A stretch of DNA of 64,000 nucleotides from Todiramphus chloris collaris (GCA_025345505.1 JANVCC010000021.1:33350893-33414892), one strand, 5' to 3'; numbered from the stretch's first letter, positions 12,042 through 24,515 are shown. Made by a program: numbers and translations. Notes: generated by a model from the sequence alone, not told the origin.

Positions 12042-12844
12042 TGTCCTGGTTTGAGTGAAAACAGAACTAATTCTGTTCAGTACTTTTACTTTTCAGCTTG
12101 GTTCTTTTAACCAACTGCACTTTCTGAAGTTAGCAGCCTGTTTTCACAGACAGTGTCTGCTTCTAGCAGTGATAACACCTTGTGTTTAAAGTTACTACCA
12201 AGGATTGGTGTGCAGACCAAGGCCACTGCTGGGTCCTGTGTACCACTTTGGGGGGGTGCAGAAAGTGAAAGGCTGCACATTCAGGTAGGAGGAGACGGGA
12301 TGGGTAACTCTAAACTGACCAACAAAGTATTCCATCCCATATACGCTATATTCGGTTTAGAGCTGAGGGATCCAAAGGGTCTCTGGGCTCTTCTCTCCCC
12401 TCTTGGACTGCTTTGCCAGCTTTTGCTTGGCTTGGCTCGGGTCTTCTTTCGGTTCCTTCCTCGGAGCACCCAAGGAGGACTCTGTCCATTCGATCTGATC
12501 TGCGTGTTCCTGAACCCGGTACCAGAATCCAGCTCCTGAACACAGCTCCCGTCTGCTGCGGGGCCCAGTCTGGGACTGCCCCGTTTCCTCCACAGCATCA
12601 GTGGTGACGGTGATGTAATTACCATCAGGGGGGTTGGGTTCGATACTGGTTTTGTATATATTTGTATATATTCCATTTTTATTATTATTAATTTCATTTT
12701 CATTAAAGCTGTTCTAATTTCCTTTTCTAACCGCTAAGTCTCTCTCCTTTATTCCCTTTCTCTTCCCCTCTGGGGAGGGAGAGGGGGTTAACAGAGAGAA
12801 TCTGTTATAGGTCTAAGGGGCTGCCCTGACCCTAAACCGTGACA
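12042..12844 (+). mobile_element. Solo LTR, family A copy 1 (803 bp)
   Basis: The element starts TGTCCTGGTTTGAG and ends CCCTAAACCGTGACA, with TG...CA termini. It is flanked by a perfect 5-bp target-site duplication TCTAC (12037-12041 and 12845-12849). Inside are a doubled TATATATTTGTATATA-type AT block near 12650-12672, an ATTAAA polyadenylation-like signal near 12702, and a GC-rich middle. Orientation is taken from the order of these signals. No primer-binding site, polypurine tract or viral gene adjoins either end, so this is a solo LTR. The 5-bp duplication fits ERVL-like and some other ERV classes, so the class is not settled. Frames of 128 (plus) and 140 (minus) codons inside it are not recognised proteins. 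Confidence 0.93.
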
Positions 12845-12849
12845 TCTAC

Positions 12850-15307
12850 TATATCTGATTTTTCTAAATGAAAAAAAAAAAAAAAAAAAGGTTTTCTTCT
12901 CAATTGCTTAGATTCATTTTCTGGCCTGCCTCTTGCTTATCTGTATTGTTAACAAGCTCTATGGCATAATTCTATATGGTTCTACATGTGAGAAATGGTT
13001 CTAACCTAGATATGTCCATGTGTTTCAAGAGGTAACATGGGCCTTAGAATACTTTTTCTTGAACTCTTCTAGGGGTTAATATAGTTTGAATGCAGTCTGT
13101 GCCATGCCACCTGTCCTCATGACAAGAATGTTCTCCCTGGCCTGTATAGATTATCAGAATTAATATCACCAGTAAATCTAAATCTTTGCATACACATCTC
13201 ATCTTTAAAATCAGTTTTCTTAAGTATAAGAAGGGTAGCATCACGTTTGACTCCTTCCTCATCTGTTCTCACAACTTCTTCAGTTTGTAGAAACACAAAT
13301 TAGAAACAAACCTTTAAATGCTTTGAGCAGACCTAGATGGATAAGAAGATGGAGCTTAAATGTCTAACATTTGGATTTGAAAATTCAGGTTCTTTTTTGT
13401 TTCAATATCAAGACCTAGAGAATCTTCATAATGACATTTCTTTCATTTTCATTAATATATGATACCCAAAAGACAAAGATCTAATTCTACATTTTCTCCA
13501 TTACTCAAAATATTTTAATTTGGCTTTACTTTCTTTTTTGCTGTATAGTCACTTAGGCATTTTCAGTTTCAGAATTTTATATAATGCACTCCTTGTCTAA
13601 TTTCCTTTAACTTTCCATTTGATATTTCTGTTCTAATTATACATGGACAAAATCACTAACACTTCACTCTGATCTCCCCTCCATTGCTTTTGATAGGTAA
13701 AAACACAGTATGACTGTACAATTTGCTTCCTCAGAGGTGTAGTTCCCTTATACTGTCGAGCAGCACCCTTGGGGAATGGTTAGCTGCCATGAGCAAATAA
13801 TTTCCTTTAAGATACCCCTACTGATTGAGAGTAGTACTCACTGATCTTTTCTACTGGGATGTTTCTAGACTTTTTATTTTTCCTTAGCAGTCCAGCTCTG
13901 TAATGTATAGGCAGTGAAAGCAGACAGAAAATAAAAAGTCCCTGTGAAAGGAACAAAAACATTTGTAGTCCTGCTGTGGTGAGAGGATAAAAGATCCCCA
14001 AGTACAAAGAGACAAGTGGTGAACCCCCATCAGTCATCCAGCTAGAGTCTTATTTTATTCTCCCCCAGACACTTGTAAAAAATATTTCCTGGGGATTCAG
14101 TTGTAAACCAGATTTTATCTTGTGGAACAATGTGTCCATATGTTTTATTAAACAGCAAAAGCAAGACAACTCAGAAGGTGAAAATTTAGTCAACCAGAAT
14201 TTCAACCTCCAATGTTTGAATGCACAATTTTGTGAAGAGATGTTACTTGAGCACATAGGATCCTTAATTTGATGCACTTACATTAAAGGTTCATGAATTT
14301 ACACTTGGGTGAAAGAACAGCTACATATTTTGAATATTTCAGACACTTTATATATATATTTATGTGGGGGGTTTTTGGGGTTTTTTTTTGGGTTTTTTTG
14401 GGTTTTTTTTGCAGCATTTCATAAGCATTTTGCTCAGCTAAACACATAGAATATTTTGATTTGCCAAAGTTAGGGATTTTGTGCATGGATTCCAGAATGA
14501 ATTCAGAATCTCAGCAACCCTCTCTCTTGTCAATAGCCTCCTAAGACTTCATTGAATATTTCATGGACTAATTCATATTAATTCTCACTAATGCATCATC
14601 TTCATTAGCACATTAATTATGTTTTTCACCATATCATAACCTGATGCAAACCAAAGATGCAAACTTATTTAGAAGAGTGAGATTTTAAGGAGGTATATGA
14701 ACATAATGGGAAACCAAATTAGGCTCTAGACTGTAGATAGATGTGTCAAATTAGATTGTGTGAAATTAAACCTAATACAAGTTTAACAGACAAGCCAAAT
14801 GTCTAAGGCTCTACTAGATACAGTGTATATATAAAGTGGGATTCAATTGCCTAAGCATAAGTACCAACTGCTATTTCAACTTTCTAAGTGTTTGAGATAT
14901 CCATATAAGCAGAGCAGATACAATACAGGATTAACAAGAGACACACACTCTTCTGGTCAAGCACTTGAAGGTCAGATGGGATACATTAAGTAACACAATG
15001 TTACACCAATGCCAATGCTTAAGCAACAAAATCCATACCTAGACATTAACTGAATAGAATGGAAGTTTACAAACTTCTCACATATGCTAACTTTTAAAAG
15101 TAGATGCCAAAATTTACATGTCAACAGTCTGAATCCGAATTCAGACTGGATCTTGGTTGCACAAACATTAGTGTCTAGAGCCATTTGAAGCGATTGGTGG
15201 TATTTCATCCAACTTTCAGTCAATACTGCATGAGGGGCAGGGTATCCTTTAAATCTTCAGTTATATCTGTTTTACTCTACACCTTCAGACTAGAAGGCTA
15301 TGTTCTG
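12850..15307. other. AT-rich intergenic DNA; poly-A and G/T-rich tract
   Basis: A poly-A run follows the LTR at about 12870-12889. No exon or repeat family was recognised across this interval. A G-run/T-run tract at 14366-14402 is listed separately. Several 67-83-codon minus-strand frames at 13044-14486 and 14972-15223 have no recognisable features and are expected in AT-rich DNA. Confidence 0.5.
14366..14410 (+). repeat. G-run/T-run tract, candidate G-quadruplex
   Basis: Four G runs (6, 4, 3 and 3 bases at 14366-14371, 14377-14380, 14390-14392 and 14400-14402) are separated by T loops of 5, 9 and 7 bases. This satisfies a relaxed G-quadruplex pattern on the plus strand, although the middle loop is long. 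There is no gene nearby on which it could act. Confidence 0.6.
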
Positions 15308-15684
15308 GAAAGTGCATTCTATGGTGTACTCCAGGGGCCAACACTGGGTCCAGTGTTGTTCAACCTCTTCATTAATGATCTGGATGATGGGCAACAGCTT
15401 ACCCTTAGCAAGTTTGCTGATGGCACAAAACTGGTAGAAGTCACTGATACTGCCATCCAGAGGGACTTTAACAGGTTGGAGAGATAGGCTGACAGGAATG
15501 TCATGGAGTTCAACAAGGGGAAGAGAAAAGTTCTGCAACTGGGGAGGAACAACTCCAGCACCAGTAGAGGCTGGAGACCATCCAGTTGGAGAGCAGCTTG
15601 TAGGAAAGGACCTGGCAGTACCAGTGGACAATAAGTTTAACATTGGTGAAACATGTGCCCTCACCACAAATGTTAATGGGTTGC
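15308..15684 (+). pseudogene. CR1 ORF2 reverse-transcriptase fragment (5' part)
   Basis: The frame starting at 15185 enters CR1 sequence near 15308 and encodes [20 protein letters not shown], the RT motif B region. This is followed by [13 protein letters not shown], in which the catalytic FADD reads FADG, so a catalytic Asp is lost. A stop occurs at the 15486-15488 TAG shortly after. A second frame from 15498 continues into the EKFCNW and GNNSST-like region and the DLAVPVDNKFNI block. The gene is dead both by the motif change and by stops. Confidence 0.85.
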
Positions 15685-16413
15685 TGTCTTGGTTTGAAAG
15701 ACAGGTGTCTGCCAAGGAAGGCAGGAGTCCCCCTTGGAATGGAAATGCAACCCCCTCCCTCCGAATGCTTGTAATTTTAAATTAAGGGGCTTTCAGGCAA
15801 AGATATGAGGAATAGGAATAACAGTTCTTTACTAATTATATATATAACAGGACAAACAAACAACAATAACTACGTCAGTAACAGGAAAACAGCACAGGGA
15901 ACCCAGTGCCAGCCTCTCGGGGGCTCCTGGGGAGCAGGGAGGGCATGATGGTCTCCCCGCCGCTCTGGAGTCAGCTCAGGCCCCACGTGGCAATGGCCGA
16001 TGGAAAGCCCACGTCATGAACCCCCATGGGCAGCCGATCCCGGTGTCCAGCAGGATCCTCAGGAGACAGCAGGGGTAGGAGGAAAAGCAGGGGGTGAAGC
16101 AGGGACGACTTCTCTCCAAGCTGATCCCGGTGTCCTGCGGATCCTTGGTAGGCAGCAGGGAGAGCAGGAGACGCAGCAGGAATGAGTTCTCTGCACCACG
16201 AGGGTAGCTTCTCCTCCTTGAATGCAGGGAGCAAACAAAGCAAGAGCCCCAGGGGCTCCACCCAACCCCCTTTATTCGGCTGGCTGCCCCCTCCCCCTGT
16301 GGCCAGGTCCTTTTGTCTCTCTTAAGTGCGGCCATTTACCTCCCTGACAAACAAGTATGGAAAAATTCTTTAAGACAAGAAGGAAAACAGAATAACTCCC
16401 CAAAACCTCAACA
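15685..16413 (+). mobile_element. Solo LTR, family B (729 bp), nested in CR1
   Basis: Termini are TGTCTTGGTTTGAAAGACAG and AAAACCTCAACA (TG...CA). A perfect 5-bp target-site duplication GTTGC lies at 15680-15684 and 16414-16418, and removing the LTR restores a continuous CR1 sequence. The middle (15900-16330) is the most GC-rich part of the window and contains an internal duplication: GATCCCGGTGTCC occurs at 16036 and again at 16123, followed in both cases by related GGATCC and AGCAGGG blocks. No viral interior is present. The minus-strand frames of 68-119 codons inside are unrecognised and probably incidental. The orientation call is tentative because no clear polyadenylation signal was pinned down. 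Confidence 0.9.
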
Positions 16414-16951
16414 GTTGCATTAGAAGGAGTATTGCCAGTTTAGGTAGGTGATACTTCACCTCTACTCAGCCCTGGAGAGGACATGCATGGGTGTCCAGTT
16501 CTGGTCTCAGTACAAGAAAAGAATGGACATAGTGGAGAGAGCCCAACAAGTGGACACAAGGTTGGTGAAGGGACTGGAACACCTTTCCTACAAGAAAAGG
16601 CTAAGGGACCTACGACTGTTCATCCTAGAGAAGAGAAGGCTCAGAAAGAATATTATCAATGTGTATAAATACATGAAGGCAGGGTTCATAGAAGACAGAA
16701 CCAGGCTTTTCTCAGTGATGACTAATGTCAGGACAAGAATCAATAGGCACAATTTGAAACTTCTGTGTTTCAAGTTCTGCTTGAACATCGGGAAATACTT
16801 TTGCACCAAGAGGGTAAATGATCATAGGTTTCCTAGGGATGTTGTGGAGTTTTATTCTATGGAGATATTTAGAAGTTGTCTGTATGTGGTCCTGGGCAAC
16901 GACATGACCTCCAAAGGTCCATTCCAACCTCAGCCATTCTGTGAGATATAG
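16414..16951 (+). pseudogene. CR1 ORF2 C-terminal fragment (3' part)
   Basis: The frame at 16448-16951 (167 codons) encodes the CR1 C-terminal region. Visible blocks are LYSALERTCMGVQFWS (corresponding to [18 protein letters not shown]), IVERAQQVDTRLVKGLEHLS, LRDLRLFILEKRRLRKNII and FCTKRVNDH. Several conserved positions have changed, such as HLEY to TCMG. The true stop context is lost and the frame reads on into the 3' UTR. It continues the fragment on the other side of the inserted LTR. Confidence 0.85.
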
Positions 16952-19900
16952 ATATATATATTTATATATAAATACAAAATATATTTTCAGTTTTGTAGTG
17001 TATATTCATTTGCTAACTGTATTTTTCTATGTGCAGGTTTGATTTGCCACTGATTGAAAATTAGCAGCAGAGTGACTACATTCCTCATTTCAGACACACA
17101 ACAGTTCAAACAATAGAGAATTATGTGATTCCAGTCAAGGAGTAGGAGTGTCATTCCCTTATTTATTTGCCTCCATTGGTCTCAGAGATGCAACACATCC
17201 AGATATACACCAAATATATATATACATATAATATAATATATAATAATATATAATATACAATTAGATTTTTTTTTCTTTAGAATGAGTCTCCTTAATTATA
17301 TATAATTCTGATGAAAATAGTTTTACAGGAGGAAGGTAAGCAATATATTATATGATCAGTATTCAAATTTTATAGTGAATGTTTTTCTGACCTTGAGAAA
17401 TAACATTATTAGTTACTATTAAGCTGCTGGCAGAAATATTTCCATGGCAGCTTTCATTTTGCAGTTCTAGAAGAATGATTTGGAGTTCAGTATGTATATG
17501 ATCTTTTCCTACTTCATTGACAATTAATAGGTTAAAGAAGCTCTAACCTTATTTGGAAATACGATTTATTAAATGCTATCACAGTAATCTTGTAGTCATA
17601 TGCAGGGTGTAAATGTGTTTCAAATTCTCCTTAGATTTTCCTGTAAAAACAACACATCAGAAGATTTCCCTTTTCTTTCAGATGGCAAATGAACTCATTC
17701 ATCTAATAACAACGCTCACTCGTGCACATTATTGATATAGGAAGAGAAATACTGTGTTACAGATAGTAATATAACCTCTTTGATATGTTTTCCTTTTTTT
17801 TTTTTTCTTGAATGTTTTATGAATTCTTAAGTACTTCGTTTATTATTTCAGAAGTACCTTACTAAGTCCTCCTAATCCTGGTGAAAGTCCATAAAAATGA
17901 CTGTAATTTGTGCAAACCTAAGTTTTCCTCTTTGTTATAAATTTCACTGTGGATATGGTTTCACGTCATAGAATTCAATTCTACAACTAGGACTAAGTCT
18001 GGGAGTAAAACTCATCACAATTACAAAACCAAAACAATTTAATGTTAATGCATCTTCAAATGCACTTTCTTTTAACTTTTTGAGAGTGGGAGTAAACTTT
18101 TAATTAGTTGATGACATCTCTTTATATGTTGCACCTATGTTTGCTAAAAATTGAAGTCTTATTAAAATACGACTCAAGGTACTTTGTGACAAATGTCTTT
18201 ACCTATTTTTCTATGTGAATTTAAGTTGTATATGTTGATTATCCAAAGGTATGCTAGTTAGTAGTTTAATTGTGCAGTAGTTTAAATATCAAGCCTAAAC
18301 ATGATTATATTATGAACTGAAATGTAAGACCTACATTAATGATCAGTTCTGCATTCTCATCTATACTTTATCATCATCTTTTTTTCTTTTTTCTTTTCTT
18401 GTTTCTTTCTGGTATGTGATTAATTTGAGGACCTAGAAATGTCAAGACAAATCTCATCATATATCATCTTTCATGTGAAGAAAAGCTGAACATACAGATT
18501 AATACCACTGTTCAAAATCTCTCTTCTATAAAGATCAGACACTAGTCGCACTTCTCATGCACTTTCTTCCACACTTGCCTTGATCTGTTCCTAAGTGTCT
18601 AAGAAAAAACTGACAAGCATTGATTTGGTTTTTGGAAAGGCCCTATATTGGTTCATAGATTTTGGAGGCAATGCTGCTAAGGCAGACACCAATAACCCTA
18701 GTACTGCAGCCAAGTCCAGCAGAGCTCTGTGCTTTTCTGAGAAGATCCGCTGGCATCTAAATAACATATGAACAGCATGATTTATTAGATTACACAAAGC
18801 AAATTTCTGCACTCAAGCCATATCTCTGGTGCTCTGTCCTTTATTGCCAAGTCATTAACTTTCTTCTTTAGTTTCCTGTGAAGTTGAGATGAAATACTAA
18901 GTACTTAACATCTGTGAAGTACAATATAAATGACAACAGGCACCAAAATTACACATTGCCCTGTATTGTAGCTGGTAGCCTAAGGATATGTTTCACTCCT
19001 CTCTGTCTCTTAGAAAGCTAGCTATTTCATTGCCTTTGAAACTTTAGGAAGTGCAAGCCAGTTACAGGTATGAGTCTCAGTTGTCCTGTTCACAAGGAAT
19101 GTAGCAGAACTGGAAGTTGTATTCATGGTATTCTCTTTGTAAAAGAAACACAAAATTCTAAGTAAGACTTGCCCAGTCTGAACAAATCAGTGAATCCCTT
19201 CCACTGTCAGGCTGGCAGAGCATGCACTAGTGTGACTGCATAGAGAGAGAAATTTGACGGTTCAGTGATCAATTATTCTTCTGGTCTAACAAATTTGTGT
19301 AATGGTGTGCTTAACTAATTGAGCTTTATGCATGTAACAGAATATCTTTATGGGATCTAATAAGTTTCAGCTTCAGCTTATTCAATGGTAGGACCTTGGA
19401 TTCTGATAGAGTTACTCTTGAGCTTTGTTTAGGTAAGTCAGAAGAGGATAAGTGACAAGATACATTGACCTTCTGTGATTAAAAAAAAATAATGTTAGAT
19501 ATTACTGGGGGGGTGGAACAAAAAAAACCAAACAGGTCTTATATTTAAACTTACTAAGTCTGAGATTTTTGGTTGTTTGATTTTTATTTTGTTTTGATTT
19601 TGAAAACCCAGCATGACCATTAACCTCCTGTTTCTAATATCCTCTGACATACTTTTCCCTTGGGATCTAATTTCAAAAAGACTGAAATCTATGTCCTTAG
19701 AGGAATATATGCTCAAGAAACGTATGTTATAATCCTTAGTCCATTTATTTTTACACCCATGAGAATCATCAGCAAATAAAAAAAAAAAAAAAAATCTGAT
19801 TTTTCTATCCATAGAAAATATAGTACTTGTTGTTGTTGTTGTTGTTGTTGTTGTGGGTTTTTTTTCTTTCCAAAGGAAATGCTTGTGCTTATAAAGATGT

Positions 19901-20695
19901 CAAAAACGAAGAAGGTTAGGTTTTGAATCCTAGCTAAAACACTGTTAAGATTCAGACTCAATATATCAGATCTCTAAAAAACTGAAGTGATGAGATCCTG
20001 TATTTGAATTATTGAAGAAAATTCAGTTTAAAACCTTAAGAATGATGGTGCAGTGCAGAGAAATGGAAGCATTTGCTCTCTTACACTGAGCTTTCACCAT
20101 AAATAAAATACGATAATCTCTTCTGCACAAGGACCACTGTGCAGAACTCAACATATAGAAAAATGTAGCGAGTTTTCTTGAATAGCTGGTCTGGTGTGAA
20201 TTTGTCCCCATTTGCATCAGCTGAAGATTAGAAGTTAATTTGCTTCGTATCATTTGTTCAATGGTAAATATGTAAATAGTTTAGCTTACTGATAATTTTA
20301 ATGGTATCTGACCATTTTCAGGACTGACCAAATAGAATTTGGAGAATATATTTTCTTGTAATAACATTACCAAAATTCATCAAATAATATTTCTTTTCTT
20401 TAAAATTCTTGTTTTGATGCAACAATTTCATTATCTCTTCATGGTGTACTACAGAAAGGATAATTATGTTACCCATTAATTAGCATAGCCTACATTTTAA
20501 ATTCATAGAATCCCATACACAAGCACTTAATTTCAATAACTGAAACAAAGAAAACTATGACATGCTCAATTTTCTGTTTAAGAAATTCTTCCCATATTGC
20601 AGGAAACTTAGAACAAGAACTTTAAAAGATCCCATTTCTTTTTTTTTATTTAAGTATAGGATGAAGCAAGAGGAAAATAGATATATCTGAAGTTC
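16946..20695. other. AT-rich intergenic DNA with simple repeats
   Basis: No recognisable gene. Simple repeats include an AT-rich TA/ATA cluster (17212-17258), a T/C-rich run (about 18378-18410), a poly-A run near 19778-19794 and a (TTG)n tract (19827-19854). The 82- and 105-codon minus-strand frames at 19495-19961 read through the homopolymer and (TTG)n tracts and are not genes. Confidence 0.5.
19827..19854. repeat. (TTG)n microsatellite
   Basis: About nine perfect TTG units, giving poly-Q on the minus strand in an otherwise meaningless frame. It is followed by G3 and a T run. Confidence 0.95.
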
Positions 20696-22685
20696 ATAAA
20701 ATGATAGAATAATTGAAGTTTGAGGGATGTTTGGAGATTGCCCAATTCAAAAACAGTGCTCAAACCAGGGTCGCTTAAAGCAGGTTGACCAGGGCAGTGT
20801 CCAGTCAGGCTGCCAATATGTCCAGGGATGGAAATTCCACAACCATTCCAGGTAAACTGCTCCAGTGTTCAACTACCTTTACTGTAAAGAAGATATTCCA
20901 TATGTTTAAACAGAGTTGCTTGTGTTTCAGTTGTGCCTGTTACCTCTTGTCACTGGACACCACTGAGAAGAGTCTGGCTTCATGTTCTTTACTTCTCCCA
21001 TCAGGAATGAAATGCTTTAATAAGATCCCTCTGTCCCTTCTCTTCTCCAGGATGAAAAATTCCAACTTTCTCTCACTCTTTCCTTGGAAGTGAGATGCTT
21101 CAGTTATCTCCATGACTGTTAGTTGAACTTGTTTCAGTACATCCTTATCTCTTTTATGATGGGGAACTCTCCACCAGATCAATTGCCAGAGGTGCGTCTC
21201 ACCAGGGCTGAGAAGAGGGGAAAGATCACCTATCTTGACCTGCTGGCAATGCGCTGCCTAATGCAGCCCTGGAAGTTGTCCTGCTTTGTCATAAAGGGTA
21301 TTTTGCTAGCTCATTATCAGTTTGTTGCCCACCAAGATATCCAGGTTCTTTACTGCGAAGCTGCTTTCCAGCTGGCAAAACCCAGTATTTACTAGTGAAT
21401 GCAGTTATTCCTTCCCAAAGTGCAGAAATTGTCATTACCCATTGCTGAAATTCGTGAGGTCTCTTCCTGTCCATTTCTCTAAATTACTATGGTCCCCCTG
21501 TATTGTAGCACAGCTAGTTGGCGCATCAGCCACTCCTCCCAGTTTTGTATCATCAGCAAACTTGCTAAGGGTGTGTTCTGCCCCATCACCCAGATCATTA
21601 ATGAAGCTATTTACCCAGCAGTATTGGAGCTGGTAGAGCCACTGAGTAACATTGGTGCCTGGGCTTCAGCTGCCCTTTACACTACTGATCACAACCTTCT
21701 GAACCTGGTAGTTCAGCTAATGTTCATCCCATTTCAATGTCCACTTAACTAGTACATACTTTATCAGCTTGTCTATGAGGATTTCACAGGAGAATATTTC
21801 AAAGGCTTTGCCAAAATTAAGATAAATAACATTCACTGTTTTCCCCTCATCTATACCACTCATTTGTTTGTACTAGGTTATTAAACATCATTCCTTCTTC
21901 ATAAATCTAAATTGATTAATCCCAACCACCTTGTCCTTTCTGTGCTTGGAAATTGTTTCCAGGATGATTCACTGCATCCCTTTCCTAGGGATTGAGGTGA
22001 GGCTGGCCAGCATTTAGTTCCTTGTATCTCTTTTCTCAACCTTCCTCAAGATACCAGTGACAGTTTTTTTTCTTTCACTTCTCAGAAAGTTGTCCTGATT
22101 ACCACGAACTTCCAAAGGTTATACAGAGTAGCCTCAAAATTACATTGCCCAGCTCCCTCAGCATTTGTGGGTTCATCCCACTAGGCTTTGGGGACTTGCG
22201 TATGTCCAGTTTGTTTAAACTATCCCTAGCCTCACTCTCCTCCACCAAGGGTAAGTCTTCCTCCCTCCAGACTTTCCTTATGGTGACAGGTACCTGGGAT
22301 TTCTGAAGACTGACATTACTGGTAAAGACTGAGGTGAAGAAGGCATTAAGTGCTTTGGTCTTTTCCATGACTTTTATTACTAGGTCTCCTCTCCCATACT
22401 GCAGTGAACTCACATTTTCCCTAGCCTTCTTTTTGCTGACAATATACTTGTAGCATCCTTTCTTGTTGCTCTTCATATCTCTCATCAGATACAACTCCAC
22501 ATGGGCTTTGGCTTTCTTAAGATTCTCCCTTTATGTTCAGAGTATTTATATTCATCCTGGGTCATATTTCCCTGCCTCCACCTCTTGAGTGCTTGCTTTC
22601 TGTCTGAATTTAGTCAGAAGTTCCCTGTTTATCCCTGTAGCTCTCTACTGCCTTTGTTTATCAGTTGCACTACTTATTATTATCT
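20696..22685 (-). mobile_element. CR1 LINE, old, about 2.0 kb
   Basis: Reverse-complement CR1 sequence runs from a 3' end with a degraded AAAATGATAGAATAATTGAA tail (about 20696-20720) through the 3' UTR, C-terminal region and RT to a 5' truncation near 22685. Recognisable blocks include TCCAGGGATGGAAATTCCAC (20820-20840), TTTTGTATCATCAGCAAACT (the FADD/K region, 21543-21562) and an RT N-terminal frame (22099-22500). Divergence and many stops mark it as older than the copies at 6.4 and 41.7 kb. Its 3' consensus (AGACCAGGTTGCT-type rather than TCTAACC-type) points to a different CR1 subfamily, though this is from memory. Confidence 0.87.
22099..22500 (-). pseudogene. CR1 ORF2 fragment between endonuclease and RT
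   Basis: This 133-codon open stretch encodes the linker and RT N-terminus of CR1 ORF2. Blocks are SNKKGCYKYI (residues about 11-20), KTKALNAFFTSVFT (about 47-60), ARDSLNKLDIRKSPKPSGMNPQMLRELG (about 90-117), corresponding to the L-x-x-L-D-x-x-K-S-x-G-P-D-x-x-H-P-x-x-L-R-E-L signature with D to M changed. The catalytic motifs downstream lie in other frames with stops. It is not functional. Confidence 0.8.
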
Positions 22686-24515
22686 CCAATAAAAAGTTCA
22701 CACTAACTTTGTGGAAGTATAGGTAGTAAGATTTCAAAATTTTATTTTGAAATAATATAATTAAAAGTGTTAATGTCTAACAGAGTTGTTCTATGAGTAT
22801 CCTTTTGTTATATTTCTTATTCTACTGCAATACAGTTTTCATAAGAGGAAGGTGTATTTGCATTGCTAAATCTAAACCAGACAAAACATAGATAGTGGCT
22901 TGAACATTGCCTGGATTTCTTCTATATATTGCTCTGTCTGGTAAGAAAGGAAGCTGAACTTATGATTGAAGCCAACAGAACAGTGTACAAATTGCATACA
23001 GCTACAAGCTGCAGTCACCTAAATATACTTCAGTGTAGCAGTCAATTCAGTTGCACACAAAAATGTGCCTAATACTTCATGAGATACACTTAAGGAGACC
23101 ACAGCATTCATGAAGGGCATTTAAACACAACAGAGGTTAACATCATACCACTGAGAGATTTGTGCCTTCTTGGACTGACAGAAGCTAGGTGATGCACCTC
23201 AGACTGCAATCATCAAATGTTGGCATCTATGTATGGTCAAATAACTCAAACCATAATGTCTGTATGTGAGATAGTTTTATCTCTCAATGTAGGCAGTGAT
23301 GTAGTCAATGGAGTCATGTCAGTCATAAGGTGTGTTCAACCTAGCATGATATCTATAACTGTTAAATCTTCAAGAACCCCAATGGTATTCAGCTGCACAC
23401 ACAGAGACATCTAATGCCACTTAAAGCAGTGTCTGACATGTCAGTCATGTACACATAGATGGCAGCTATGACATGGCTATGAAAGGTCTGTGCTTTTCTG
23501 GAGTAAAGGCTGGAAGTCAGGTAGTATATAGGAACTAATCACCTGTCGAGGGAACACACAGATGACTGAAGACTAGACTGACTGTGGAACCACAGTGACA
23601 ATGTTCCATTGAACCTAAAAGGATACTAAATACATGATTTAATTTTCTAATATAATCAAAATAAGTGATCTGATGACAATATATGTGTGTGTCTAGACCA
23701 CTGAATTGAGCATAAATTTCTGCCATTCGGAACTCTCCCAAATTCCTAGAACTGTTTTGCTATTGTGGTAATCTATAGAAATATGAGGAAAAGGTTTAAG
23801 TGTAAACACTGTTGATCCTTCTTTTAGCTAAATTGAATGCTACTATTTCTCCCAAAGTTTGTGAAATTATTTCCCTTAATTTAAATGACAAGAACTTTGA
23901 AAAACAACATGGCTGGTACTAGCTGACAGTAAATCTTGCTCCCTTTAAGCTGAAAATGTTGTGCTGCTATGCCTGGTCATCTGATAGCTGATCATTTAAT
24001 CTGGTGTCTGGATGTGGATTTAAATGCCTATATTTATGTACCTAACTTAAAAAATGTAAGTCTACAACCTACTGAACATGCATGAGGAGTAAATAAAATC
24101 TATCAATGAAATTAAGGATTCTGACATTCCTTTCTCTTTACTAGAATTAAACCACAACAATCCCCTTAGGAAAAGGTGTAATGATTGCATTCTTCTAAAC
24201 AAAAAATATTAATGTATCATAAATGAGGGACTGGTCTTATAAATTTTTAGGTAATAACTTCCAGAGGAAATTTAAAATAACTATAAGAACAAGTAAAGAT
24301 TTTTGCTGATGTGTTCAACTTTAAGGAAGACTTTCTTTTATCTCTCCAGAAAAAGATCAAAGAAGAAGGCAAACGAGAACTTTTTTTTCACTAATGCTGA
24401 AAGAAGATTTGCAGATGATAGCATTCTTAGAGAAAAATAGAAGTAAAATTATTATCCTTTCATCCATAATTATTATCACAAAAAAGCCCTATCATCCCTT
24501 TATTATTTCTGTTAA
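22686..24515. other. Intergenic DNA, unassigned
   Basis: No gene recognised. The 22860-23560 part is somewhat less AT-rich than its surroundings and may be a decayed repeat, but no family signature was seen. Short frames at 23217-23414 (plus) and 23535-23741 (minus) have no recognisable domain. Confidence 0.4.

Larger units (their letters stand above)
15308..16945 (+). mobile_element. CR1 LINE, 5'-truncated, split by an LTR
   Basis: CR1 sequence runs from about 15308 to 15684 and resumes at 16414 to about 16945, interrupted by a 729-bp LTR. The first part covers the RT motif B to FAD region; the second covers the C-terminal region and 3' UTR. It ends at CAGCCATTCTGTGAGA, with only one degenerate 8-bp unit. 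The AATGG-GTTGC / GTTGC-ATTAG junctions show that the two parts were once continuous. Total CR1 content is roughly 900 bp. It is more diverged than the copy at 6.4 kb. Confidence 0.9.

Noticed and set aside
12153-12539. 128-codon plus-strand frame in the first family A LTR
   Set aside because: It lies wholly inside a TSD-bounded LTR, recurs at the same place in other copies, and has no recognisable domain. LTRs of this kind are not expected to encode protein.
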